Assembly: GCA_963851295.1 (NCBI GenBank)
Contig: CAWKOS010000004.1
Coordinates: 124,001-188,000 of the forward strand
Direction of reading: 5' to 3'
Length of the DNA stretch: 64,000 bases
From: JAOPZW01 sp963851295
Lineage (GTDB): Bacteria > Actinomycetota > Thermoleophilia > Solirubrobacterales > Solirubrobacteraceae
In this document: positions 6,198 to 14,929 of the stretch, one piece after another
How positions within the stretch are numbered: position 1 is the first letter of the stretch
How the letters are laid out: the number at the start of each line of letters is the position of its first letter
Notes under the pieces: model-generated
Told to the model about the DNA's origin: nothing
Databases searched by the model: none
Seen by the model: only the letters and a program-made list of their open reading frames with translations
Program-made: the position numbers and the translations under genes

Positions 6198-8558
6198 ATG
6201 GCCCTCCGTCTCATCGAAGCCCCTGAGCCCCCCCGCCCCTCCGCCTCGCACGACGTCCCCGCCGCCCGCCTCGCCCCGCTGGCCGCCGCCAGGCTGGCCG
6301 CCGGCGACTGGGCCGGCTACCGCGCGCTCGTCGCCGAGGCCCTCGAGGTCGCCGATGTCCACCGCCGCTACCAGGCCTGCCGCACGCTGGTCGAGGCCGC
6401 GCTGAGCGCGGGGTCCAACCCCGCCGCGCTGCTGGCCGCCGCCACGGCCGCCGTGGACATCCTCGAGACCGAGCCGCGCGAGCCCGTGCTGCTCAACTAC
6501 GCCGGCGTCGCCCTCTACGAGGTCGGCGCCGTCAAGGCCGCCGAGCTGCTCTTCGCCGCCGCCAAGGGCCTCGACCCCGAGCTTCCCCACGTCGAGCGCA
6601 ACATCGCCGAGTGCAAGCGCCGCCTGCGCAAGGGCGTGCGCGTCCTGCCGCAGGCCGTCGGCGTCGTGCGCGAGCTCGAGCCGCGCGTCAAGCGCGTCGC
6701 GGCCGCCGCGCGCCCCGCGCAGGGCCTGACCCTGAGCCTGTGCATGATCGTCAAGGACGAGGAGGCGATGCTGGGCCGCTCGCTGGCCGCCGTCCGCGAC
6801 GCCGTCGACGAGATCATCGTCGTCGACACGGGCTCGACCGACCGCACCGTCGAGATCGCCAAGGAGCACGGCGCCAAGGTCCTGCACCACGTGTGGGACG
6901 GCGACTTCGCCGCCGCGCGCAACGTCTCCTTCGAGGCCGCGACCGGCGACTGGGTCATGTACCTGGACGCCGACGAGGTCCTCGTCGTCGAGGATGCCGA
7001 GCGCCTGCGCGCCCTCACCGGCCGCACGTGGCGCGAGGCCTTCTACCTGGTCGAGACCAACCACACCGGCGACCTCGAGGACGGCACCGCGGTCAACCAC
7101 GACGCCCTGCGCGTCTTCCGCAACCGCCCCGAGTACCGCTTCGACGGCCGCATCCACGAGCAGATCGCCCAGCACCTGCCGGGCTACCTGCCCGAGCGCC
7201 TGGAGCGCACCTCGGTCCGCGTCGAGCACTTCGGATACCTGGGCGCCGTCCGCTCGGCCAAGGACAAGATCAACCGCAACCTGGAGCTCCTCGAGCGCCA
7301 GGCGGCCGAGGGCCTCGACACGCCCTTCCTGCACTTCAACCTCGGCTCCGAGTACGCCGCCGGCGGCGACGCCGCGCGCGCGCTGGTGCACTTCGAGCGC
7401 GCCTGGAAGGCGGTCAGCGCCGACCGCGAGATCGCCAGCTACGGCTTCGTCCCCTCGCTCTCCTCGCGCTACCTCAAGGCGCTGCGCGCCAACGATCGCG
7501 CCGCCGACGTGGCCGCGGCCGCGCAGGAGATGCTCGTCCTCTTCCCGGGCTTCACCGACCTCGTCCTCGAGCAGGCGGCCGCCGCGCGCGCCCTGGGCGA
7601 GACCGAGATCGAGGAGGCGCTGCTGCGCCGCTGCCTGGAGATGGGCGACGCGCCCAGCCGCTACTCGCCGGTCGTCGGCAGCGGCAGCTCGGTCGCGCTG
7701 CTCACGCTCGCCGACCTGCTGCGCCGCCAGGAGCGCTTCGACGAGGCCGAGGCCACGCTGCGCCGCTGCCTCGAGGAGCACCCCGCCTTCGTCTCGAGCG
7801 TCGAGCCCTACGCCGCGCTCGTCCTGCGCCGCGGCGTGGCGGCCGCCGAGGTCGTGAGCACCGTCCACGGCCTCGTCGCCGCCGTCACCCCGAGCGTGCA
7901 CTTCCTGCTCGCCGTGGCCCTGAGCGAGGCCGGCGCGGCCGCCGAGACCGAGGCCGAGCTGCGCGCCCTGCTTGCCGCCCAGCCCGGTTGCGCCCAGGCC
8001 CGCGTCGCGCTCGCCGAGACCCTCCTGGTCCAGGCCCGCTTCGCCGAGGCCGCCGCCGAGGCCGCGCTCACCGACCCCGAGGCGCCGTGCGCCGCGGCCG
8101 CCCAGCGCAGCGAGCTCTTCGCCCGCCTGGCCGAGGGGGCCGACGCCGACGTCGAGCGCGCGATCGCCCTTGCGCCGGCCGAGCGCGACGCCTTCGCCGC
8201 GTGGCGCGCCGTGCGCTCGGGCCAGGACGCGCCCGCCGCCCTGCCGGCCGACGCCGCCACCCCGATCCTCACCATGCTCGACGGCCTCGCCCGCCTGCAG
8301 GCCCTCGATGCCTTCGCCGACCTCGTCCCCGTCCTCGAGGCCGTCGCCCTGCCGTGGCGCGAGCGCCGCCAGGCGCTGGCCGAGCTCTACCTGCGCCGCG
8401 GCTACGCGGACTCGGCGGCCGAGGAGTGGATCGCGGTCTGCGAGCGCAGCGGCCCCGACGCCCGCGCGCTCGAGGGGCTGGCCCTCGTGGCCGTCGCCAA
8501 GGGGCTGCCCGAGGACGCCCAGGTCTTCGCGGCCGAAGCGGCCGCGCTGGCCGCCTGA
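6198..8558 (+). CDS. TPR-containing family 2 glycosyltransferase
   Basis: A 786-residue protein with a GT2 domain at about residues 170-400: LSLCMIVKDEEAMLGRSL, VVDTGSTDRT, and the metal-binding YLDADE near residue 255. It is preceded and followed by helical TPR-like repeats (for example AELLFAAAKGLDPELPHVERN and several LRRCLEEHPAF/LLAAQPG units). GT2-TPR proteins of this kind often modify surface proteins. Its position between fliA and flaG and its sigma-28-type promoter suggest flagellin or another flagellar protein as substrate; this is inference. In-frame starts exist at GTG 6150 and ATG 6186, but both lie before the predicted transcription start, so ATG 6198 is chosen. Confidence 0.85.
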   Translation: MALRLIEAPEPPRPSASHDVPAARLAPLAAARLAAGDWAGYRALVAEALEVADVHRRYQACRTLVEAALSAGSNPAALLAAATAAVDILETEPREPVLLNYAGVALYEVGAVKAAELLFAAAKGLDPELPHVERNIAECKRRLRKGVRVLPQAVGVVRELEPRVKRVAAAARPAQGLTLSLCMIVKDEEAMLGRSLAAVRDAVDEIIVVDTGSTDRTVEIAKEHGAKVLHHVWDGDFAAARNVSFEAATGDWVMYLDADEVLVVEDAERLRALTGRTWREAFYLVETNHTGDLEDGTAVNHDALRVFRNRPEYRFDGRIHEQIAQHLPGYLPERLERTSVRVEHFGYLGAVRSAKDKINRNLELLERQAAEGLDTPFLHFNLGSEYAAGGDAARALVHFERAWKAVSADREIASYGFVPSLSSRYLKALRANDRAADVAAAAQEMLVLFPGFTDLVLEQAAAARALGETEIEEALLRRCLEMGDAPSRYSPVVGSGSSVALLTLADLLRRQERFDEAEATLRRCLEEHPAFVSSVEPYAALVLRRGVAAAEVVSTVHGLVAAVTPSVHFLLAVALSEAGAAAETEAELRALLAAQPGCAQARVALAETLLVQARFAEAAAEAALTDPEAPCAAAAQRSELFARLAEGADADVERAIALAPAERDAFAAWRAVRSGQDAPAALPADAATPILTMLDGLARLQALDAFADLVPVLEAVALPWRERRQALAELYLRRGYADSAAEEWIAVCERSGPDARALEGLALVAVAKGLPEDAQVFAAEAAALAA

Positions 8559-8565
8559 AGGACGG

Positions 8566-8593
8566 CTCAAGTTCCCGTGGCGCGTGCCGACTC
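8566..8593 (+). promoter_or_regulatory. Sigma-28-type promoter for flaG-fliD
   Basis: CTCAAG (8566-8571), 14 bases, GCCGACTC (8586-8593). A leader of about 57 bases follows, with CAGGAGG upstream of the flaG ATG. Confidence 0.65.
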
Positions 8594-8657
8594 TTCTGGC
8601 GACCACTCCGGCCACGGACGGCCGGAGCCCGAACTTCCAGGAGGAATTGAGCGCCCT

Positions 8658-8999
8658 ATGAGCTTCGACGTGTCACCGATCGCGGGATCGCTTTCTGCGG
8701 CGTCGGCCGTCGATCGCGCACGCCGCATGAGCGGGCGCGACAAGCCGGCGTTCGCCGAGTCGGTCGACAAGGCGGCTGCCCCCCCGATCCCCGCCGAGGT
8801 GTGGGATCAGGTCGACGCCGCCGCGCGCCTCGCCGAAGGGCTGCACGCGCAGGGCAAGTCCGTTCGCTTCGACGTCCACAAGCTCGACGGCGGCGTGGTC
8901 GCCTCGCTCGTGGACGAGAACGGCGGACTGCTGCGCCCGATGCTGCTCGCCGACGTGGTCGACCCCAGCCGACTCTCCAGCGAGCTCGACAAGGAGTAG
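8658..8999 (+). CDS. flaG: FlaG-like flagellar protein
   Basis: A 113-residue protein whose C-terminal half (LHAQGKSVRFDVHKLDGGVVASLVDENGG, about residues 53-82) matches the small FlaG domain: a hydrophilic N-terminus followed by a beta sheet reading FxVd...g....lvD...G. FlaG genes commonly precede fliD, as here, and affect filament length in some bacteria. AGGAGG precedes the ATG by about 12 bases. It is six bases from fliD and shares its promoter. Confidence 0.75.
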   Translation: MSFDVSPIAGSLSAASAVDRARRMSGRDKPAFAESVDKAAAPPIPAEVWDQVDAAARLAEGLHAQGKSVRFDVHKLDGGVVASLVDENGGLLRPMLLADVVDPSRLSSELDKE

Positions 9000-9005
9000 G
9001 ACAAC

Positions 9006-10364
9006 GTGGCCGGCATCCAGCTCTCCGGACTTGCGTCCGGGATGGACACCCAGGCGATCATCTCGCAGCTGATGTCCATCGAGCGCCTGCCGCGCGACCG
9101 CGTGGCGCGCCAGCAGGTCGTCGTCCAGGCGCGCCAGGACGCGCTGAAGTCGATCGACACCTCGCTGACCAACCTCAAGCTGGCGGCCTCCGACATGCGC
9201 TCGGCGCTGCAGTGGGTGCCGGCCCAGAAGGTCACGAGCACCGACGAGAGCGTCGTCTCCGGCCAGCTCACGGCGGGCGCGCCTCCCGGCGGCTACACGG
9301 TCACGGTCTCCTCGCTGGCCAGCGCCGACTCGCGCACCTTCGCGTGGAACAACGGCGGCGGGACGCTCTCGATCGACTACAACAGCGTCGTCGACGGCCA
9401 GGTCCAGACCGCCAACTACGCGCCCGACCTCACCGGCAAGAGCCTCGACGACGCCGTCGCCACCATCAACGGCGACGCCGGCTCGCCCGTCTGGGCCGTC
9501 AACGTCGGCGGCAAGCTCGCGCTCTCGCGCCGCGAGACCGGCGACCACGCCTCGTGGGGCATCGCCAGCGCCTCCGGCACCGCGCTCGGAACCCTGAGCA
9601 GCTCGCGCGACGGCACCGACGCCAGCTACACGATCTCGGGCGACCCGACGGTCTACACGACCCACGACGGCGACGCGAGCGAGGGTCTGCCCGGCGTCCA
9701 GCTGACGCTGAAGTCGGTCGGCACCGCCACGATCAACGTCTCCACGCCGCAGGTCGACTCGAGCAAGGTCTCGGCCAAGATCCAGGCCTTCGTCACCGCT
9801 TACAACGCCTCGGTCGACCTCGTGCGCGGCAAGCTCAACGAGAAGCCGGTCACCAACCCCCAGAACGACGACGACGCCGCCGTCGGCACCCTCTTCGGCG
9901 ACACGAGCCTGTCCTCGGTGCTCTCGCAGATGCGCCAGGCGGTCTCCGAGGCCGGCCTCGACAGCCTCGGCGTGACCGTGCCGAGCACCGGCTCCGGCGT
10001 CTCCGACGACGCCATGGCCGGCAAGCTGAGCTTCGACCAGAGCAAGTTCGACGACGCGTGGGCCAAGGACCCCACCGCCGTCCAGGCCAAGCTCGGCTCG
10101 CCCTCCACCAGCGGCTTCGCCCAGAAGTTCGAGGCGATCCTCAGCCCGATCACCCGTGCCGGCGACGGCCTGCTCGACCAGCGCGTCAGCGCCGCCGATT
10201 CCGAGATCAAGAGCATCCAGGACAGCCTTGCGATGTGGGACACGCGCCTGCAGACCAAGCAGGACTTCCTGCAGGCGCAGTTCACCGCGCTCGAGACCGC
10301 GCTCTCGCAGTCCCAGGCGCAGTCATCTGACCTCGCTGGTCAGCTCGCCGGCCTCGCGGGCTAA
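9006..10364 (+). CDS. fliD: Flagellar filament cap protein FliD
   Basis: FliD (HAP2) forms the cap under which flagellin polymerises at the filament tip. The 452-residue protein starts with the family hallmark GIQLSGLASGMDTQAIISQLM, followed by a coiled N-terminal helix, a beta-rich middle with two Ig-like hook-IN parts (LTAGAPPGGYTVTVSSLAS near residue 90), and a C-terminal coiled region (SIQDSLAMWDTRLQTKQDFL) that ends in a Ser/Gln-rich helix. The GTG start follows AAGGAG. fliS, which encodes the flagellin chaperone, is next. Confidence 0.97.
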   Translation: MAGIQLSGLASGMDTQAIISQLMSIERLPRDRVARQQVVVQARQDALKSIDTSLTNLKLAASDMRSALQWVPAQKVTSTDESVVSGQLTAGAPPGGYTVTVSSLASADSRTFAWNNGGGTLSIDYNSVVDGQVQTANYAPDLTGKSLDDAVATINGDAGSPVWAVNVGGKLALSRRETGDHASWGIASASGTALGTLSSSRDGTDASYTISGDPTVYTTHDGDASEGLPGVQLTLKSVGTATINVSTPQVDSSKVSAKIQAFVTAYNASVDLVRGKLNEKPVTNPQNDDDAAVGTLFGDTSLSSVLSQMRQAVSEAGLDSLGVTVPSTGSGVSDDAMAGKLSFDQSKFDDAWAKDPTAVQAKLGSPSTSGFAQKFEAILSPITRAGDGLLDQRVSAADSEIKSIQDSLAMWDTRLQTKQDFLQAQFTALETALSQSQAQSSDLAGQLAGLAG

Positions 10365-10388
10365 AGCACGGCGTCGCGCGGGCGATCA
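10361..10388 (+). promoter_or_regulatory. Sigma-28-type promoter for fliS
   Basis: CTAAAG (10361-10366), 14 bases, GGCGATCA (10381-10388). The -35 box contains the fliD stop codon. The leader is about 28 bases, with CCGGAG six bases before the ATG. Confidence 0.65.
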
Positions 10389-10424
10389 CCCAGGGAGTCC
10401 GATCCGCCCTCTTCCGGAGCTTAG

Positions 10425-10802
10425 ATGAACCCCTACGCCAGCCCCCAGGCCTACCGCGACACGAGCATCCTCACGGCGTCTCCGGAGCAGCTCGTCGTGA
10501 TGCTCTACGACGGCGCCGGCCGCTTCCTGCGCCAGGCCGAGGTGACGATGGGCGACGGTTCCTACCTGCAGGCCGGTGAGCGCCTCAGCCGCGCCGAGGC
10601 GATCCTCGACGAGCTGCTGGCCACGCTGGACATGGACGCCGGCGAGATCGCCGAGCGCCTGCAGGCCATCTACGTCTTCTGCAAGACGCGCCTCATCGAG
10701 GCGCGCATCGAGCGCGACCCCGTGCGCGTGGCCCAGGTCGCCAAGCTCCTCGGCGAGCTGCGCGAGGCGTGGGCTCACGTCAAGCCGCCCGTCGTCGCAT
10801 GA
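10425..10802 (+). CDS. fliS: Flagellin export chaperone FliS
   Basis: A 125-residue helical protein beginning MNPYASPQAYRDTSILTASPEQLVVMLYDGA, which is the FliS signature (Y-x-x-x-x-I-x-T-A-S-P-E-q-L-v-x-m-L-Y-D). FliS binds the C-terminal helix of flagellin in the cytoplasm and keeps it from polymerising before export. Length matches the family (about 125-135). It sits after fliD and overlaps the next, FliT-like gene by four bases. Confidence 0.96.
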   Translation: MNPYASPQAYRDTSILTASPEQLVVMLYDGAGRFLRQAEVTMGDGSYLQAGERLSRAEAILDELLATLDMDAGEIAERLQAIYVFCKTRLIEARIERDPVRVAQVAKLLGELREAWAHVKPPVVA

Positions 10803-11095
10803 CCGTCTGGGGCGACCTCGAGGCGCTGGCGGCCGAGGAGGCCCGCCTGGTCGCCGACGGGCGCTTCGACGACCTCGCCGCGCTCAACGCCCGCCGCGCG
10901 ACGCTGCTGGCGGCGCTGCCGCACCCGCTTCCGTCCGAGGCCATCGAGCCGCTGCGCCACGCCCTGGCGCTGCAGCGCGCCTCGGCGACGGCCATGGAGG
11001 CCCGGCGCGACGCGCTCGGGGCCGAGCTCGCGGGCCTGCGCGCCCGTCAGACGGGCGTGCGCGGCTACGCGCGCACGTTCGGCGTCCAACGCTGA
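10799..11095 (+). CDS. FliT-like helical flagellar chaperone (hypothetical)
   Basis: A 98-residue helical protein (MTVWGDLEALAAEEARLVADG...) with no strict motif. Small helical proteins encoded directly after fliS are usually FliT-type chaperones for FliD or FlgN-type proteins. The ATG overlaps the fliS stop (ATGA), indicating coupling. The C-terminus is basic (ARQTGVRGYARTFG). I assign the family from position, size and predicted helical hairpin only. Confidence 0.55.
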   Translation: MTVWGDLEALAAEEARLVADGRFDDLAALNARRATLLAALPHPLPSEAIEPLRHALALQRASATAMEARRDALGAELAGLRARQTGVRGYARTFGVQR

Positions 11096-11106
11096 GCGCC
11101 CGAACG

Positions 11107-11134
11107 CTCAAGCTGCGCGCTGCGCGGCCGATGA
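11107..11134 (+). promoter_or_regulatory. Sigma-28-type promoter for the flgB operon
   Basis: CTCAAG (11107-11112), 14 bases, GCCGATGA (11127-11134). The leader contains AGCGG...CCGCT (11170-11195, enclosing GGCC...GGCC) and a run of six T at 11201-11206, a possible but unproven attenuation site before flgB. Confidence 0.65.
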
Positions 11135-11212
11135 TCGGGCTGTCCTCACGGACGGGGACGACGTAAGCGGCCAAGGATGGCCGGACCGCTCACTGATCCA
11201 TTTTTTCCGTCC

Positions 11213-11560
11213 GTGGAACTCTTCGACACCACATCGCTCGCCCTCTCGAAGGCCATCGAGGGCGCCTCGGCTCGCCAGCAGGCGATCGCCGAGAACCTCG
11301 CCAACGTCGACACGCCGGGCTACCAGCGCGTGGACGTCGACTTCCACTCCACGCTGCGCGACGCCATGGCGTCGGGCAACCTCTCCGGCGCCGCGTTCTC
11401 CCCCCAGCGCGACGCCACCGCCACGGTGCGCCCCGACGGCTCGACCGTCGATGCCGACGTCGAGGCAGCCGCCCAGGCCCGCAACGGCCTGGAGTACGAG
11501 GCGCTCGTCCAGGTCACCAAGGCGCGCACCGACATCATCGAATCCGCGATGGGCCGCTGA
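11213..11560 (+). CDS. flgB: Flagellar basal-body rod protein FlgB
   Basis: A 115-residue proximal rod protein: ELFDTTSLALSKAIEGASARQQAIAENLANVDTPGYQRVDVDF-type N-terminus with the ENLANVDTPGYQR signature near residue 30 and the C-terminal rod helix. It is the first gene of the flgB-flgC-fliE-fliF-fliG-fliH-fliI operon. GTG 11213 gives the usual family length and start (MELF...). An in-frame ATG at 11177 would add 12 residues (MAGPLTDPFFPS) and cannot be ruled out; neither start has a convincing ribosome binding site. Confidence 0.93.
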   Translation: MELFDTTSLALSKAIEGASARQQAIAENLANVDTPGYQRVDVDFHSTLRDAMASGNLSGAAFSPQRDATATVRPDGSTVDADVEAAAQARNGLEYEALVQVTKARTDIIESAMGR

Positions 11561-11562
11561 CC

Positions 11563-12000
11563 ATGGGCCTCTTCGACGCACTCGACGCCTCGGGCAGCGC
11601 GCTCTCCGCCGAGCGCCTGCGCATGGACGTCACGGCCGAGAACCTGGCCAACGCCCAGTCCACGCGCACCGCCAACGGCCAGGGCCCGTACCGCCGCAAG
11701 GAGGTCGTCCTGCAGGAGGCCGGCGCCGGCGTCGGCCCGCAGGCCTCGTTCGCCGACTCGCTCAACGCCGCCAAGGGCGTGCGCGTCGCCGGCATCGTCG
11801 AGGATCAGACGCCGCCGCGCCGCGTCTACGACCCGGGCCACCCGGACGCCGACGCCAACGGCTACGTGACCATGCCCAACGTCAACACCGTCACCGAGAT
11901 GACCGACCTCATCGGCGCCTCGCGCGCCTACGAGGCCAACGTCACGGCCATGCAGACGACCAAGTCGATGTTCACCCGGACGCTGGACCTCCTCAAGTGA
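11563..12000 (+). CDS. flgC: Flagellar basal-body rod protein FlgC
   Basis: A 145-residue rod protein beginning MGLFDALDASGSALSAERLRMDVTAENLANAQSTRT, with the C-terminal block ANGYVTMPNVNTVTEMTDLIGASRAYEANVTAM characteristic of FlgC (usual length 130-150). It forms part of the proximal rod. Start is two bases after the flgB stop, and its own stop overlaps the GTG of fliE. Confidence 0.96.
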   Translation: MGLFDALDASGSALSAERLRMDVTAENLANAQSTRTANGQGPYRRKEVVLQEAGAGVGPQASFADSLNAAKGVRVAGIVEDQTPPRRVYDPGHPDADANGYVTMPNVNTVTEMTDLIGASRAYEANVTAMQTTKSMFTRTLDLLK

Positions 12001-12332
12001 CGCTCCCGATCGATCCCAGCATGGCGACCTCCGGCTCCGAGTGGGCCGTCCCGTCGATCGACGGCGCGGGCTCGGGGGCGGGCGGCGCCGGCGCGGTGCA
12101 GGGCACCGGCGGCAGCGGCTTCGGCGGCATGCTCACCGACCAGATCTCCAAGCTCGAGGCCTCGCAGAACGACGCCGCCTCGGCGTCGCAGGCGCTGGCC
12201 ACCGGCCAGGCCTCGGATCCCGAGGCCGTCGTCATGGCCGTCGAGCGCGCCCGCCTCTCCATGCAGCTCGCCTCGACCCTGCGCAACAAGGCCGTCGAGG
12301 CCTTCACCGACGTCTTCCACACACAGGTGTAA
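11997..12332 (+). CDS. fliE: Flagellar hook-basal body complex protein FliE
   Basis: FliE connects the MS ring to the rod. The 111-residue product has a Gly/Ser/Ala-rich N-terminus and the conserved C-terminal block ASDPEAVVMAVERARLSMQLASTLRNKAVEAF (about residues 70-105), which is diagnostic. The GTG start overlaps the flgC stop in GTGA, and fliF follows after three bases. Confidence 0.93.
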   Translation: MTLPIDPSMATSGSEWAVPSIDGAGSGAGGAGAVQGTGGSGFGGMLTDQISKLEASQNDAASASQALATGQASDPEAVVMAVERARLSMQLASTLRNKAVEAFTDVFHTQV

Positions 12333-12335
12333 TCG

Positions 12336-13859
12336 ATGGGTGCTCTCCAGGCCATGTCCCCCCGCGGCCGCATCGTGCTGGTCGCCTCCGCTCTCGGGAT
12401 CGCGTTCGTCGCCTTCCTGCTCTTCCGCATGGCCTCGGCCCCGAGCTACAGCACGATCCAGGCCGGCGTCGACCCCGCCAAGACGGGCAAGATCACCGCG
12501 GCGCTCGACCAGGCCGGCGTGCAGTACAAGCTCGAGAACAACGGCACCGCCATCGGCGTCGTCTCCGGCCAGGAGTCCAAGGCCCGCGTCGCCCTCGCCG
12601 GCCAGGGCCTGTCGGGCGGCAGCTCGCAGCCCGGCTTCGAGCTGCTCGACAAGCAGAAGCTCGGCTCCTCGACCTTCCAGCAGCAGGTCGCCTACCAGCG
12701 CGCCCTCGAGGGCCAGATCGCCCAGACCATCGGGCAGATCGACGGCATCTCGGGCGCCCAGGTCCAGCTCACGCTGCCCAAGGACGACCTCTTCGCCGAC
12801 GAGAAGCAGCCGGCCACCGCGGCCGTCCTGCTGACCGCCGACGCGACGACGCTCGACCCCGCGGCCGTCCGTGGCATCGCCTCGCTGGTCTCCTCGAGCG
12901 TCCAGGACCTCAAGCCCGACAACGTCACCATCACCGACGCCTCGGGCACGATGCTGTGGCCGCAGGGCGACGGCACCGACGCCGGCGGCCCCGCCTCCAA
13001 GCCCGCCGCCGAGGCTCACTACGCCGGCGCGCTGCAGAGCTCGCTGGGCGCCCTCATCGCCCGCACGGTGGGCAGCGACAAGGCCCAGGTCCAGGTCCAC
13101 GCCGACCTCAACGTCGACCAGGCCACGCAGGAGAAGCTCCAGTACGCCAAGAAGGGCACGCCGCTGCACTCCGTCAAGGAGACCGAGAGCCTGAAGGGCT
13201 CGGGCAGCACGACCGGCGGCAACGCCGGGGCGGCCGCCAACCTCCCCACCTACGCGCAGAACGCGACCGCGGGCGGCGGCAACTCCAACTACAAGCGCAC
13301 CACGGGCACGACCGACTTCGGCGTCGACAAGACCGTCACGCGCACGAAGGTCGCCCCCGGCGCGATCAACAAGCTCGACGTCGCCCTGCTCGTCGACAAG
13401 TCCGTCCCGGCCGCCCAGGCCAGCCAGCTCAAGAACGCGATCGCTGCCGCGGCGGGCATCAACCCCAAGCGCGGCGACACGATGACCCAGAGCACGGTCG
13501 TCTTCGCCAAGCCGAAGGCCGCCCCCGGCCCGGCCGGCCTGCCCGTGCCGCCCGCCTTCGTGGCCCCGCTGAAGTACGTCGGCATCGGCCTGGCGAGCAT
13601 CCTCTTCCTCTTCTTCGTGACGCGCGCCCTGCGCCGCCGCGAGACCGAGGAGCTGGCGATGCCGACGTGGCTGTCGGAGATCGAGGGCCCGCGCCCGCTG
13701 GCCGAGCTCGAGCGCACGACCAGCGCCCCCGCGCGCACGCCGGAGCCCGTGGGCGCCGGCGCGGCGACCGCGGGCGACCGCGTCGACAGCCTCGTGGCCG
13801 AGCAGCCCGAGCGCGTCGCCCAGCAGCTGCGCGCGTGGATCAGTGAGGACCCGGCATGA
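12336..13859 (+). CDS. fliF: Flagellar MS-ring protein FliF
   Basis: FliF builds the membrane MS ring on which the motor and export gate assemble. The 507-residue protein has an N-terminal membrane segment at about residues 9-28, the YscJ-like ring-building region (SYSTIQAGVDPAKTGKITAAL, QVAYQRALEGQIAQTI, VQLTLPKDDLF), a periplasmic variable part around 290-330, a second membrane segment near residues 412-428, and a cytoplasmic FliG-binding tail ending in RVAQQLRAWISEDPA. Its last four bases overlap the fliG start. Confidence 0.97.
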   Translation: MGALQAMSPRGRIVLVASALGIAFVAFLLFRMASAPSYSTIQAGVDPAKTGKITAALDQAGVQYKLENNGTAIGVVSGQESKARVALAGQGLSGGSSQPGFELLDKQKLGSSTFQQQVAYQRALEGQIAQTIGQIDGISGAQVQLTLPKDDLFADEKQPATAAVLLTADATTLDPAAVRGIASLVSSSVQDLKPDNVTITDASGTMLWPQGDGTDAGGPASKPAAEAHYAGALQSSLGALIARTVGSDKAQVQVHADLNVDQATQEKLQYAKKGTPLHSVKETESLKGSGSTTGGNAGAAANLPTYAQNATAGGGNSNYKRTTGTTDFGVDKTVTRTKVAPGAINKLDVALLVDKSVPAAQASQLKNAIAAAAGINPKRGDTMTQSTVVFAKPKAAPGPAGLPVPPAFVAPLKYVGIGLASILFLFFVTRALRRRETEELAMPTWLSEIEGPRPLAELERTTSAPARTPEPVGAGAATAGDRVDSLVAEQPERVAQQLRAWISEDPA

Positions 13860-14929
13860 GCGAGGGGATGACGATGGAGCGCGAGCGTGAGCACGAGCGC
13901 ACGCCGGTGCCGACCAGCGCCGCCAGCCTGACCGGCCGCCAGAAGGCCGCCGTCCTGCTCATCTCCCTCGGCACCGAGCGCGCCGCCAACGTCCTCAAGC
14001 ACCTCTCCGAGCGCGAGGTCGAGTCGCTGTCCGCCGAGGTCGCCGGCCTCTGGCGCGTGCGCCCCGAGACGAGCGCCGCGGTCATGGGCGAGATCGAGGA
14101 GCGCCTGGCCTCCAGCGATCCGGCCACCGGCGGCGTCGGCGGCCCCGAGTTCGCCCGCGAGGTCCTCGAGCAGCTCGTCGGCGCCGAGCGCGCCGAGGAG
14201 ATCATCGGCTCGGTCACCACCAAGCCCGAGGCGCGCCCCTTCGAGTTCCTGCGTCGCACCCCGCCCGAGCAGGTGTGCGCCTTCCTCAAGGACGAGTCGC
14301 CGCAGACCATCGCCCTCGTCGTCGCCAGCGTCCACTCCACGCTCGCCGCGCGCGTGCTCTCCGAGCTGCCGCCCGAGCTGCAGGCCGACGTCGCCCTGCG
14401 CATCGCCACGATGAGCGAGACGAACCCCGACGTCATCCGCGACATCGAGCAGGGCCTGCGCCTCAAGCTGGCCAACGTTGTCGGCCAGGAGTTCGCCGCG
14501 GCCGGCGGCGTCGATGCGCTCGCCGAGATCCTCAACCGCGCGGGCCGCTCGACCGAGCGCAACGTCGTCGGCGCCATCAACGACAAGGACCAGCAGCTGG
14601 CCGAGGAGATCCGCCTGCGGCTGTTCACCTTCGAGGACCTCGTCATCCTGCAGGACCGCGACCTGCAGCTCGTGCTGCGCGAGGTCGACCAGAAGGACCT
14701 CCAGCTCGCCCTGCGCGGCGTCGAGGAGAGCGTCGTCGAGAAGATCCTGGCCAACATGTCCCAGCGCGGCGCCGAGATGCTGCGCGAGGACATGGCCGCC
14801 TCCACGCCGCAGCGTAAGGCCGTGGTCGAGGAGGCCCAGGGCAAGGTCGTCGCCGCCGTGCGCCGCCTCGAGGACGCCGGCGCGCTCGTCATCCGCCGCG
14901 GCGCCGAAGAGGAAGAGGAGGTCGTGTGA
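13856..14929 (+). CDS. fliG: Flagellar motor switch protein FliG
   Basis: FliG is the rotor protein that interacts with the stator (MotA) and FliM. Visible parts: N-terminal domain LTGRQKAAVLLISLGTERAANVLKHL (about residues 24-49), middle domain with FEFLRRTPPEQVCAFLKDESPQTIALV (EHPQ motif here ESPQ), and C-terminal torque domain FTFEDLVILQDRDLQLVLREVDQKDLQLAL with charged residues. 357 residues is slightly above the usual 330-340, mostly a longer N-terminus (MSEGMTMEREREHERTP). A later start is possible. Overlaps fliF and fliH by four bases each. Confidence 0.96.
   Translation: MSEGMTMEREREHERTPVPTSAASLTGRQKAAVLLISLGTERAANVLKHLSEREVESLSAEVAGLWRVRPETSAAVMGEIEERLASSDPATGGVGGPEFAREVLEQLVGAERAEEIIGSVTTKPEARPFEFLRRTPPEQVCAFLKDESPQTIALVVASVHSTLAARVLSELPPELQADVALRIATMSETNPDVIRDIEQGLRLKLANVVGQEFAAAGGVDALAEILNRAGRSTERNVVGAINDKDQQLAEEIRLRLFTFEDLVILQDRDLQLVLREVDQKDLQLALRGVEESVVEKILANMSQRGAEMLREDMAASTPQRKAVVEEAQGKVVAAVRRLEDAGALVIRRGAEEEEEVV

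Noticed and set aside
6174..8615. Minus-strand open frame of 813 codons opposite the TPR glycosyltransferase
   Set aside because: Same reason; the plus-strand gene has clear GT2 motifs and a promoter.
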